Shown here one piece after another: positions 38,694 through 48,597 of a DNA stretch of 64,000 nucleotides. Source of the stretch: Cylicocyclus nassatus. Its lineage: Eukaryota; Nematoda; Chromadorea; Rhabditida; Strongylidae. Position numbers and translations under genes: made by a program. Under the pieces are notes generated by a model. It did not search any database. It was not told the DNA's origin and saw only the letters and a list, made by a program, of their open reading frames with translations. The first letter of the stretch is position 1; each line of letters begins with the position of its first letter. The DNA lies in contig CATQJL010000223.1 in NCBI GenBank assembly GCA_958299035.1, positions 51,876,302 through 51,940,301 on the forward strand, read 5' to 3'.

Positions 38694-38939
38694 CAGGGCT
38701 GGGCACAGGTGGCTTATAGGCAAGCTGGATATCGTTTTTGGGGCAAAAAGCAAAGGGGGGTGTCGTTTCTGTGGCCAAAAGGACACAACATTTGCGACGT
38801 CTTTTTAAGTCAACGTTTCGCTTCTAAAGGTTTTTTACGTTCATTGTTTAAAGTCAAAGGAGACTTCGTAAAATTTGGGGTAAGTCAAGGAGGACTTCGT
38901 TTTTTGCATTTTCGGAAAGCCACTTCGTGCCGTGCCCTG
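38694..38939. mobile_element. hAT-type non-autonomous element, copy 3
   Basis: A 246-bp member of the CAGGGC...GCCCTG family: left end CAGGGCTGGGCACAGGTGGC, right end GTGCCGTGCCCTG, with the CAAGCTGGATATCGTTTTTG and AAGGAGGACTTCGT motifs. The flanking 8-mers GGAGTGAT and GGAATGGT agree at six of eight positions, consistent with an older insertion. Confidence 0.85.
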
Positions 38940-39054
38940 GGAATGGTGCCCAAAGTCTCAAATTTTCCAAAATACTTTTGTAAGTGAACAATTTACGGAA
39001 CATTATACGTGTTAGGAAGTGTAATTTTACAGTCACATTTTGCTAGTATTTAAG

Positions 39055-41810
39055 CTATTGAAAACACAAACCCGATCTTCCTCCTCCGCTTTCCTCTTCA
39101 TAAGAACCATCTTCCTCTTCATGTCCTTCACCACCCTCACCACCGCAGCCTGAATGTTTTTTTTACAAATTCTCGTTAACTATCATTTTTCTATTTTTGA
39201 AATGTAAAGTCAGAAATGTATACCGTTGCTACCATAGCCACCTCCGCCGCCATCGCATCCAGCACCACCACATCCACCAGCGCCAGCGCCACCTCCGCCG
39301 CCACAGCCTGAGTAAAAAATTACTAAATGACGGTTGAAAAAGAAAAAGCTGGAAAATCAGTATCACTACCACCACAGGATGATCCTCCTCCACATCCTCC
39401 TCCATAAGCAGCAGCATAGGGGTTAAAAGTGGGATCGCTGCGGTAAATGTTGAAGGGATCTAAAATTTAGAAATAGTTTAGGCTTGCTTTTTTTCTTACT
39501 GATAGACATTCTCGTCATATGTTTCTGCTTTCAAAAGAAGGAATTTTGTTTTCCAAAGCATTGAATCAGCTTAGAAAAATATTCAGTCAGAGACAAGGTC
39601 TTACAGCCGCTTCAGGCTCTGAAAAAAACTTTCCGTTGCCATTCTCTTTTTTTTCGAGATATAACCCGAAACTGCAGAAGTGTGAGAGCACGGTTTCTTC
39701 CAATAGCTTACCTTTGTAAGGCAAGCGATGATGATAAGTGTAGACGGCATTCTGGTACTGTGGTGGATATGCGTAAGCATAACGAGGTCTCAGTAGATAC
39801 TGCCTTGGTAACATATGGTAGGGGTAGTGTTGGTAATAGTATCCTTTTCGAAGTAGTTGATAACTATTCTGAAAAGAAAAGGCTTTGAGATCCACTGGAT
39901 CACACCAAAGATTAAGCCTCTGTTAACTGAGAAGAGTCTCAGAGTTAAAGTTATTAAACTCACCGGTGGCAAAGCACCAATGATTACTCGACCTGGCGGA
40001 AACCGTCCATGTGGCCCTCTACCATTGTGTCTGCCTGTTTAAGAATTTAACTATGGAAAAAAATCTAGTATAATAACATGATTTCAGAAAAGAAATGTAT
40101 ATGCTAACATCTTCAACCCAAGAAAAATAACCAAACTTACTTGAAGTATCATCTTCATCGGAGTCTTCTGGCTCTGGCCTGGGAATATCGTACTTTTTCG
40201 CAATCGGCACATATTCTACCATCTTAAGTTGATGATTTGCTGAAAATGTGCAGAAATTGTGTATCATGTGACACTAATAGCAAATTTCTCTCATTTTGTC
40301 AATGTAGTGAATCTAAGAAAATAGATTGAACGAAACTTAATATTTATGAATCCGGCCTCAATCACACTTTAGGGCCGGGCATACTTCATGCGATTTCAGT
40401 AGCGACGCGATTTGGCAATTCGCCAGAAGTCTTCAGATCCAAACAGCAAACTAACATGTATAGTGTGTATAACTTACGTGGATCGATAAAATGCCCTAAA
40501 TTCCGTACATTTGAAATGTGCTTACAGTGAGTTATGGACAGTTGGAATATTGCCAAGTCGCGTCGCGACTGAAATTGCGTAAAGCATGCTCGGGCCTTTT
40601 GATGGATATCGCCCCCTGATGCGATTCTTCTTGAACGTAGAATAGAGGAGTTTTTAGCGCAATATTTTCGCATTACGTACTAATAAAATTTTTTTTGAAA
40701 AACACATCAGTTAGCCTAATTTTTATGTAACTTGAAAGTTATTGAGATACTTTTTGTCGAACATTATTTCTGAAAAACTTTTTTTGAGCATGTATTCGAA
40801 TAAACAATTGTAACATGTTTTTTGTAATGAGTTAATTTTGTAACTGCGTAGAGATGAGTTGCAAATTTAGGAAAATTTATACTCTCCAAGAAACTTCCGT
40901 CGCTGAGGAGCGAAATTTCTTGAATGAGTGAAATGTCCTCCCACTTACTGGATTTCATACAAAAATCAGCACTCCAGGTTGCGTTGATTTCGAATCAATA
41001 AAGTATTTTCAGTCATTATTTATTTCCGTTGCATTTGAACGGAAGTCACTTCATTTGATTTGCTGGAAAAATAGTTGAGGGCACATATTGTAGTTAAAAT
41101 TTTTTGTAGATTAGTGAACGGGACTGCTTTGTACATGGCTCCAGAAAAGTCCACCTCAGATAGCGTAAACCAACGAAAAATTAGAGATTTTCGCCTTTTA
41201 CTGCCTGTCTCGGGTAAATTTTGTACCACGCGCAATAAGTAGGATACAAAGTCCCAAGAGAAATGTATTATATTCAGTTCTCGTTGAGATTATTATAACA
41301 ATATGTAACTGTCAGAATTTACGATAAAGCAGGTTTACCTCCACCATTCCTCACTGGTTCGTCTGCAAAGTCACTGTAGTCATCATTCAGTGTTTTGCCA
41401 GAAACTACCGGGAGATCGCTGACTTCATTTTGAAGGGTCCCCAAGGCACGGGCCTAAATAGTCAACATTTCACTAGATTAACACCAAATTCTTTGCTGTT
41501 TGCATGTTTGTGGGCTTCAGAAAGAATTTTTCGAGAAAACTTGTCGCATCCTACCGTATCTTCAGTTTCTAATATTTTCCTTGATCATCGATTTAGAAGA
41601 AATGAACAAAAATCAAAGGATCGTTACCTTCACTGTGGCATGTGTTGATGTCCCCGCTGTTAGTAGATCGTGGTCTTCCGGTTGTAAACCTTTCGATACC
41701 GGTGGAGCTTCCGATGCTGTGAGGTCTTCCGGCTGTAAACCTTTCGATACCGGTGGAGCTTCTGATGCTGTGACCAGCGGCAATAATAAACTACACATCA
41801 GTAACCGCAT
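39055..41810 (-). CDS. Secreted Gly/Tyr/Cys-rich protein, complete, eight exons
   Basis: A complete gene model for a 296-residue secreted structural-type protein. Exons: 41628-41810, 41339-41453, 40141-40239, 39964-40034, 39712-39868, 39373-39459, 39224-39307 and 39055-39149, with stop TAG at 39055-39057. Coding length is an exact multiple of three and every join has GT/AG sites. The start ATG at 41810 gives a signal peptide (MRLLMCSLLLPLVTA). A 17-residue motif then occurs twice in tandem (TASEAPPVSKGLQPED). After that come an acidic/Pro segment, an Arg/Gly segment, a Tyr/Arg-rich segment (YAYAYPPQYQNAVYTYHH), and a tail of Gly with regularly spaced Cys ending in an acidic stretch. Cuticle, eggshell or other extracellular-matrix roles fit the composition but are inference. 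Intron 2 (40240-41338) contains a small MITE. I know no named family for it. Confidence 0.88.
40371..40597. mobile_element. MITE family B copy 1, 227 bp, 3-bp TSD (TTT)
   Basis: Inverted ends AGGGCCGGGCATACTTCATG on the left and its complement GCATGCTCGGGCCT on the right, pairing inwards through the ATTTCAGT segment. It is flanked by TTT at 40368-40370 and 40598-40600. A 3-bp duplication with GGGCC ends suggests PIF/Harbinger. It lies in intron 2 of the Gly-rich gene. Related copies are at 48373 and 54990. Confidence 0.8.
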
Positions 41811-43136
41811 TCTGAAAATTCTGCTGTGGTCAGGCGAAATCGGCTTTATGTAGTCGAAAACTAGAAAGCAAGATAAGAATGAAGACATAACGGGCAACGT
41901 CGTTGCGTAACGACTCTCGCCCTAGGGAAGAACCTGAAATCGGAAAGAATAGCGGACAAAAGCAGATCGCGACACCTGTCTGGGCAAGGTGAAACACTGC
42001 CGTGGTCATCGAAATCGGATTATGCAACTTGCTTTCCCTGATTTGGTCATCTCCCTCATTGTCAGACAATTGTTTGCTATCTTTGCGGCTAACAGTTAGG
42101 GATTTCCTTTCGCAACATGCAAGGGAAGCGAGATTGTGGCTTGCAGTTAGACAGTGTGGATATGGAGTTCAAAGTCTCTTTACAATGCAGGAACAATGCA
42201 GAATAAAGTGTTTGATGAAAGAGGCTCCACGTAGGGTGAGCCAAAATAATTGGCGCGTGCTTCTGCAAGTGCAGAAAGTATACAAGACGGGCTTTACGGA
42301 GGAGCAGAGACCTGCATCTGTTTTCACCAACCACTAACATTGTAATGCTTTAGTCAAATCAGATTTTGGCTGTTTCATCTCACGAAAAAATCTCAAATTC
42401 TCTAATCAGCTGCAGTGTACCCCATACGCGGGCTCAACTCTACAAGTTCATGCGACATCTCTTTCAAATTCTTTTATTTTGCATTGAAATCAGTAAAGAA
42501 GAGCATTTACTTCTAACACCGTATGCGAAATCTTGAAGGTTGATCAGAAGGGAATTTGTAAATTTTTAAAAGAAAAAGCTCAAAAACATGGCCCTTCTTG
42601 CTGCGTCTGAGACATGTCAGAAAATATCCAAGTAGGTAATTGCTTCTTATGTAAGAAGTTTATCGTTTCTGTGTTCTCGAAATTTATTTTGAACATGAGG
42701 CCTTTGCCCATATGCAGATTCGAGAATACATTTTCAGACTTCGTGGAAACTAGGTTTTTTGCTTAGAAGAAATTGTACTCTACAAGTCAGCATGGAATGG
42801 ATCAGAAAGGGTTTGAGTTCAGTTGAATGCAGAGCAAAATATGAAAATATAGAAACCAATTGCTTTTTTCGAAAACCAGTAGTGTTAAGTTGCTAATTCC
42901 ACCATTCAGGGTTTTTTGATTTCTGGAAAACGTCTTTAGTAAAGTTTGATTAGAGCATTATAAGATATAACCTTGACCTCATGTTTCTCTGTGGGTTTTT
43001 CTAATAGCGGTGCAAATTTCGCACATATACCTTATTCAGATCTGGCAAATAAGTAATCGCAGAAAATTTAGGAAACCGATAAGAAAATAAACAATAAATG
43101 ATTGTCAGATATCAAAGTTGAATATATTAGGCGTTT
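41811..43136. other. Upstream flank of the Gly-rich gene
   Basis: The promoter of the Gly-rich gene must lie at the left of this stretch, but no specific element can be assigned. An open frame at 42002-42337 (+) shows no recognised domain. The rest is AT-rich. Confidence 0.3.
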
Positions 43137-43140
43137 TTAA

Positions 43141-43247
43141 CACATTCACGACGAGGCCGATTTTTCGATTACTGCCGTTTCGGACCAGAGCCTTTTTCGC
43201 TTTGTCAAACTTACGACCCACCGGTGGGTCGTATTGTCGTGAATGTG
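43141..43247. mobile_element. piggyBac-type MITE, 107 bp, TTAA duplication
   Basis: Inverted ends CACATTCACGAC are flanked on both sides by TTAA (43137-43140 and 43248-43251), the hallmark of piggyBac insertion. A subterminal 20-bp perfect palindrome, ACGACCCACCGGTGGGTCGT, lies at 43213-43232. The element is far too small to encode a transposase. Confidence 0.88.
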
Positions 43248-43251
43248 TTAA

Positions 43252-45226
43252 TCACAAAATATAATGTTCCATTCTGGGAACATATTCTTATTGAATATGC
43301 TTCCTTACCCCCTTTGAGTGCTCATCGTAATCCAAAAAAGGTAATTTTAACCCCCAAAGCGAAATCATCTTCCGAGTTGATCTGCTGGAGTTGAGACAAG
43401 GCAAGCAGCCGCTTTTATTTTCTCATCGCAGAAATTTCTGTGTTAGGATCATGATGACAAGTGAGCTTTGCAAGATGTTCTATGTAGGAGAAATAGCTCC
43501 TCTTCATGGCAAAGACAATTTTCGACAAATGTATTTATCGCAAAGTCCTACCAAAAATTTGGCTCCGAGGCTGCTAAAGAGAGGTAAGAGCTAAGTATAT
43601 TTTTACACATGTGAGCAGACAACCTCTTTTTTAGAGAAAATTTATGTGATGCGTTATATGACCTGAACTAGACTGTATTTCGGACAAATGGTAATCTTTT
43701 GAGTGTACGATACTATCGTACTGTTGTTTTTTTTTTACTTCTTGAGCTTCGCTACGAAGCCTTAATGCTCTGAGCGGTTATTAGCTGGAATAGTAGCAAT
43801 ACTTAAAGCGGTTGCATATGGATGTAGAATGATTGAATAATTGAAACTATTGCTGAATATAGTAGTACTGACAAAATGTTCGTTTACTGCTACTGTAGTA
43901 TGAAAAGAAGATTGTCGTTGCGTAAGAAGCAGTGTAGTTGCGAGATAACAAAAGATCGGCTTGGAACGGAACGTCGAGAGCGACGATGCGTTCCACAGAA
44001 ACACCGGTGATATGCAATCCGAGAACAAGTTATCGACAACTGGAATCGTCTTAGATCTGCCATAATCGGTATAAGATTTATGTTGACTACAGCAACAGTT
44101 TATATCCTTTTTAAGCAAAATTTGCACTTCGATCTTTATATGCTGGTGCGATTAGGTCGTAGATATGGATTTTATGGCCCAGTTGCTTTTTGAGACATTC
44201 GCAAATTCAGTTCCATAAATACTAATTTCGTCAACTGTCAGTTCTATGTGCATTATATTGTTTTTGATAGAATAAGTCTATGGGTCACAGATCTTACCAG
44301 ATTAATACTCAATCAACCTTCAGAAAAGTTGAAATGTGAATTCAGTAAGATTTTTTAGGATCTTCAGCCACAGAATTCCTCATTTTGTATTGATAGTCAT
44401 TGACAAATCATTTATGGTGGTTGTAGCAGTCATATAATATGTAGCTGGGCAATCTCGATCAAATACACACTTGACCTCTTTTCAACATGTCTTTCAATTA
44501 ATCTAATTAATCAACTTACGATAAAATGGGTCTGTGCAATTGGGTTCAAAGTTCCAATACTTCTTCAAGAACTCGGTAATCCTTCTTGAGCTATATTTCA
44601 AGGCTTAATCAAACTATACAGTACAATTTAAAATTGTGTTATCAAGATGCAGCAGGATCCTTAGAAACAACTGCATCTTTCAATAATACTCTCCAGCAGC
44701 TCTTAGTATTTGTTTCCCTTCACCTTTGGGATGTACCAAATACTTTTTTAACTCTATTCCAAACTTGAGACTGGTTCGGGAGCTTTATCAAGACACTGAC
44801 TGACAGCGAAATATTCAGGACAAGGACTACTACTCTTGGGCATACTACATACCTCGCATACCTCGAGCGATCATAATTTTTTGAGTTTTATCAATCTCGA
44901 GATGCATTACTGACATTACAGAACGAAAAACTTGCACTAAAGTCATTACTTTTTTATGGACTGCAACTGACAGAACAAATCTGACCTCTGAACAAAGTTG
45001 GAAATCAGATACGATATTGCTTAAAAAACTGCAAAGCTTCCAGGAATGTGGGTGGCGGAATTCCTGAAAATCCGCGAAATTCCGGGAATTTTGCTGCACA
45101 TTCTATTGTTCTATACTGTAGCTAATTTTTGCGTTTTTCAGTTGTTTATAGCGGGTTTTTAGAATTACTGCTGAAAAACTTTATTACAAATAAACTTCTG
45201 ACATTTCTACGCCTTCGACTATGATG
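43252..45226. other. No resolved gene
   Basis: AT-rich DNA. A 121-codon open frame on the minus strand (43762-44127) has no recognised domain and no good flanking splice signals. I do not call it a gene. Confidence 0.35.
45178..45186 (-). promoter_or_regulatory. Polyadenylation signal of the saposin-like gene
   Basis: AATAAA on the minus strand, about 45 bases after the stop codon at 45227. The spacing suits a nematode 3' UTR. Confidence 0.6.
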
Positions 45227-45585
45227 TTACCGTCGGTTGCCGCACAGATTCAACTCTTCACAAATGAGGGGAGTTGGCACGCCTCCTCGTGCAAGAGCGA
45301 AGATTCGCTTTGCGTAATCGGCGATAAATCGGTCACACACTGGTTTCACCAGGCCCATTCGACTACAACGTCTAGAAATTGTAGAAATAACGCATTATCA
45401 GCCGAAAGCAAAGAAACGACTCGCCTAAACATGCCCTGTATTGTGCCGAGAGCACTAGCTTCTTTTCCAAGTTCCTCCGTGACCACTTCGCAAAACATAC
45501 ACGTCATGATATCCTGTGCTGCAACCAACGACACTGAAATAGAAGTGACTAATGAGAAAACCTTCCGGAGTTTGTAGGGTTTCAT
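45227..45585 (-). CDS. Saposin-like (caenopore-type) secreted peptide
   Basis: A complete two-exon gene (45425-45585 and 45227-45371) for a peptide of about 101 residues. The start ATG at 45585 gives a signal peptide (VFSLVTSISVSLVAA, cleavage before Gln). The rest is a single saposin B domain with six cysteines in the usual order: a CMFC pair, Cys in RRCSR, Cys in PVCDRF, then ICEELNLC. Aliphatic residues are spaced as in amphipathic helices. Relatives in nematodes (caenopores, SPP proteins) act on membranes, often against bacteria in the gut; that role is inferred from family. The 53-bp intron (45372-45424) starts with GC, not GT, in an AG/GCGAGT context, and only this join keeps the domain in frame. 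A polyadenylation signal follows closely. Confidence 0.82.
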
Positions 45586-46569
45586 TTATAGTTTTCTAAC
45601 ATCATTTCATTAGTGTCTTTTGCACTATAAATTGCTCTTCCTCGCCACTTTGAGCGACTGATCCAAATTCGACATAAGCAGCACCAGCTTATGGCGAATG
45701 AGAGAAAATTTGAGAACAGTCGTGTTCCAAAAGATTCCCGTCTCTTCACAGTCCTCATTACGTCAGAAGAGTCAAAAGATTTTTGGTTGAGCTCTTTAGC
45801 TTCTAAGAGGTTGGAAGTAAGAGGATGCCCAATGTAAAAAAGCGTGAAGCTGTTTCCCCCCAGCAAACCAGCATATTAAAAACTTGCTTGCAAGTTTAAG
45901 TGAGGCTCATGAGAATTCAAATAAAGACAGAGAGGGATAGAATTGTTTTACTTTAGATGAGAGAATGAAGAATTCCAAGGCAATTCCGTGACGATTCGCC
46001 TTCTTCTACGTATTTGACTTTCTTCGCCTACTGCAGCGAAATAGACTTCCATCGAGCTATCTCCGAAAGCTTCGCATGAGTATAGCAGTATGGTTCTTTA
46101 TGGAAAAGTAGCGTGTTTTGAATCGAGGTTGTAAGAAGTAAAATATAATATCCCATTGGAGCCCTTGCGGATGCAGCCCCATGGATGAGGTGACGGTAAT
46201 GGGAGTAAATAGCAGGGGATATAAAAGGTAAGCTGAAGCAGGAGCGGGTAGAAGAGAAAGGGTAAGTCTTTATATGCTGCATGCAAAAGATTAGACTTTG
46301 TATGCTATTTCACATCCAGGGCACGGGTGAAAGGAAGTTATTGTGAGACAAAGCAAAGGTGTGAAGGAAGACATGAACAGGAAATTTTTGGGTTTGTTTC
46401 GAATATTTGCTGTCGCTATGGTTTTGAGAGTCCGGCGATCGCTTTTTTTAGAGTATACGATAACAAGTGGATAAGTAAGAACAGCAGTTTGATACCCTAT
46501 ATTAATTGTTTAGAGAAAGAAATGCTCTGCAGGACGAAAATATACAATACCGCCCGTACTTTTTGAAAA
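45586..46569. other. Upstream flank of the saposin-like gene
   Basis: Presumably includes the saposin-like gene promoter. No further gene, RNA or transposon terminus was recognised. Confidence 0.3.
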
Positions 46570-46982
46570 AAACGACGCCCGATTCAGTGACATCATCGTT
46601 TCGTTGCCATATCTCCTTTCAGAGTGGACAAATGCTTGATCCAAAAGTACCATTCGACTCAACTCGGTACGGCGCATCTTCTGATATATAGAAGTGCCCG
46701 CTTGGACATAGTAGGAGGCCAAATTCCACGAATCGTTTCAGATTCCTTGCGGTAATTTACTCGGTGTGCTTATTCATTGCATCCATTGGGAACCTGCCGT
46801 AAGAAATCTGAAATGGAATCAGACCTCCTATTGTGTTCCAGTCCGGCAATTCTATATCAGAAAATGCGCCGCACCGAGCTGAGTCGAACGGTGTCCTTGA
46901 ATCAAGAACTCATCCACTCTCAAGCGAAATATGGCCACGCTACGGTTATATCATATGAATCGAGCGACTTTGCGTCGTTATC
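46570..46982. repeat. Fold-back repeat, arms of about 185 bp
   Basis: The left arm (about 46570-46755) and right arm (about 46790-46982) are imperfect complements sharing ACTCGGTACGGCGCATCTTCT and TAGTAGGAGGCC-like segments. The loop is only about 35 bp. Both arms encode similar open frames purely because of the inversion; no protein is implied. Confidence 0.8.
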
Positions 46983-47253
46983 TCAGAAACTTCGAGCGGT
47001 GTTGCATATGATCTTGTGCGGGAGAAGTGATTAGTTGTTCATACAGTAAGTAGTAGAATGGCTTGAGGGTGCGCAAGAACCACAAAAGATAATGGGCTAG
47101 GCGGCAGACATCTTAGCACAGTAAGAATGAAGACGGAAAGCGTAAACAATATCTTGGCTCATATTGTTCAGCTAGAACTACAAAGAATCAGGAAATGATG
47201 GACTTGTGAAGTATAGCAGTGGACAGAACGGAGTTTACGAGCATGTTAAAATA

Positions 47254-47931
47254 CAGGGTGTCCCAAAAGTACGTACACACTTTTCAATCGTTAATATCTA
47301 TCTTCCCATTGTGTCTTTTTCCGCCATTTAACCACTATTCTATAGAGGAGGCTTCAACTTAGATTTCCAGCATTGAGCGAATCACCGATCGCTCGTCGTC
47401 ACTGTAAGATTACTGTAGGAACCTCGACAAGGATTTTAGGCCACTGAAAGCCATATTCTGCTTCGGAACGAAACCAAGCAAGCCAAAAACTCTTATACTA
47501 GGGTAATGGAATCTGCTGATTTCGAATATGAAATTTCCACTTTACTGTGATGCTTCTTTTCAAAGTTATCCCAAGTAAACCGTAATAACCGAACTCCCAG
47601 TATCTGTCAGAAATGTGATTACACCGTCAAAAAAGCTGAAAACACTCGTAAGATTTTGTGTAATGGAATCAGCGTGTGCGAAAACCCTAGCACACGATTT
47701 TTCAGATTTTTTGAAAAAAATTTTGTCAGATGGCATACTTAACAACGGTTCCACATGCTGGAAGTTCTTACCGTAATCCTACAGAAACGAAGAGCGAACG
47801 TGATTCGATCGATATGATAGATCTAAGTTGAAGCCTCCTCTATAGAATAGTAGTTGAATGGCGGTAAAAGACACAATAGGAAGAGAGATATTAACGATTG
47901 AAAAGTGTGTACTTACTTTTGGGACACCCGG
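47254..47931. mobile_element. mariner-type palindromic element (CAGGGTGTCCC ends), 678 bp
   Basis: The ends CAGGGTGTCCCAAAAGTA and the complement of CCGGGTGTCCCAAAAGTA are flanked by TA (47252-47253 and 47932-47933). Complementarity extends about 180 bp inwards, including AGAGGAGGCTTCAACTTAGA and its complement. The interior encodes no recognisable transposase. Confidence 0.88.
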
Positions 47932-48238
47932 TATAATGAAGCTCAAAGTTTTTAGTAAAAACCTGAAGATCTAACAAAATCCAGGAACAACGTGAAGTTG
48001 ACTACATTAGGCTTGCAAAGATTTTGTATGTATCAGAAATGGATTGGAGAGAATTGGCAGAGATGACAATTCTCTTTCATTGGCATTAAAAAGAGAATTG
48101 GCACGGTTTTTTATGGATGAAAAGTTTCTTTAATAGAAATTTTCTGATAGATTTGTAGATATAGTGCAGAAAGAAGTGCTGTAGCTTTTATAACATGCTC
48201 ACTGCCTCAATGCTTAAGGCAGTGAGCATGTTATGAAA

Positions 48239-48372
48239 CCAGGGCTCAGCACAGCTGGCACCGGGTCAAGCTGGATATCGTTTTTGGGCTGAAAGCAGAA
48301 AGGATATCGTTTTTGCGGGTTAGCATGCCGCCGTTTGCTAGAATGCCATGGACACGCCGGCGACACGCGGTG
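48239..48372. mobile_element. hAT-type element, copy 4, left end only
   Basis: It starts CAGGGCTCAGCACAGCTGGC with the CAAGCTGGATATCGTTTTTG motif, as in copy 1. It stops where MITE family B copy 2 begins at 48373. The right half is missing, so one element may have inserted into or next to the other. Confidence 0.7.
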
Positions 48373-48597
48373 AGGCCGAGCATGCTTCACGCGATTTGGC
48401 AATATTCCAATTGTCCACAACTCATTGTAAGCACATTATTGTAGGAAAGATAGGGCATTTCATCAGTTTACGTAAGTTATACACACTATGCATGTGCGTG
48501 AAGTATGTGTAGTTGTGCACTGCAGTGTGCAATGCAGTGCATGTGCAGTTCGGTTCGCGACGTCACGACTGAAATCGCGTGAAGTATGCCCGGCCCA
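48373..48597. mobile_element. MITE family B copy 2
   Basis: Left end AGGCCGAGCATGCTTCACGC, right end GAAGTATGCCCGGCCCA, with the inner CGCGATTT and CGACTGAAATCGCG pairing as in copy 1. No clear target duplication. It includes a TGCAGTGTGCAATGCAGTGC simple stretch near 48525. Confidence 0.75.

Noticed and set aside
39229..39417. A 62-codon Arg/Trp-rich minus-strand frame
   Set aside because: It is an out-of-frame reading of the Gly-rich exons and their intron.
46510..47034. Two similar open frames on opposite strands (YQKMRRTELSR)
   Set aside because: They are the two arms of one fold-back repeat, so their similarity reflects the inversion and not a protein family.
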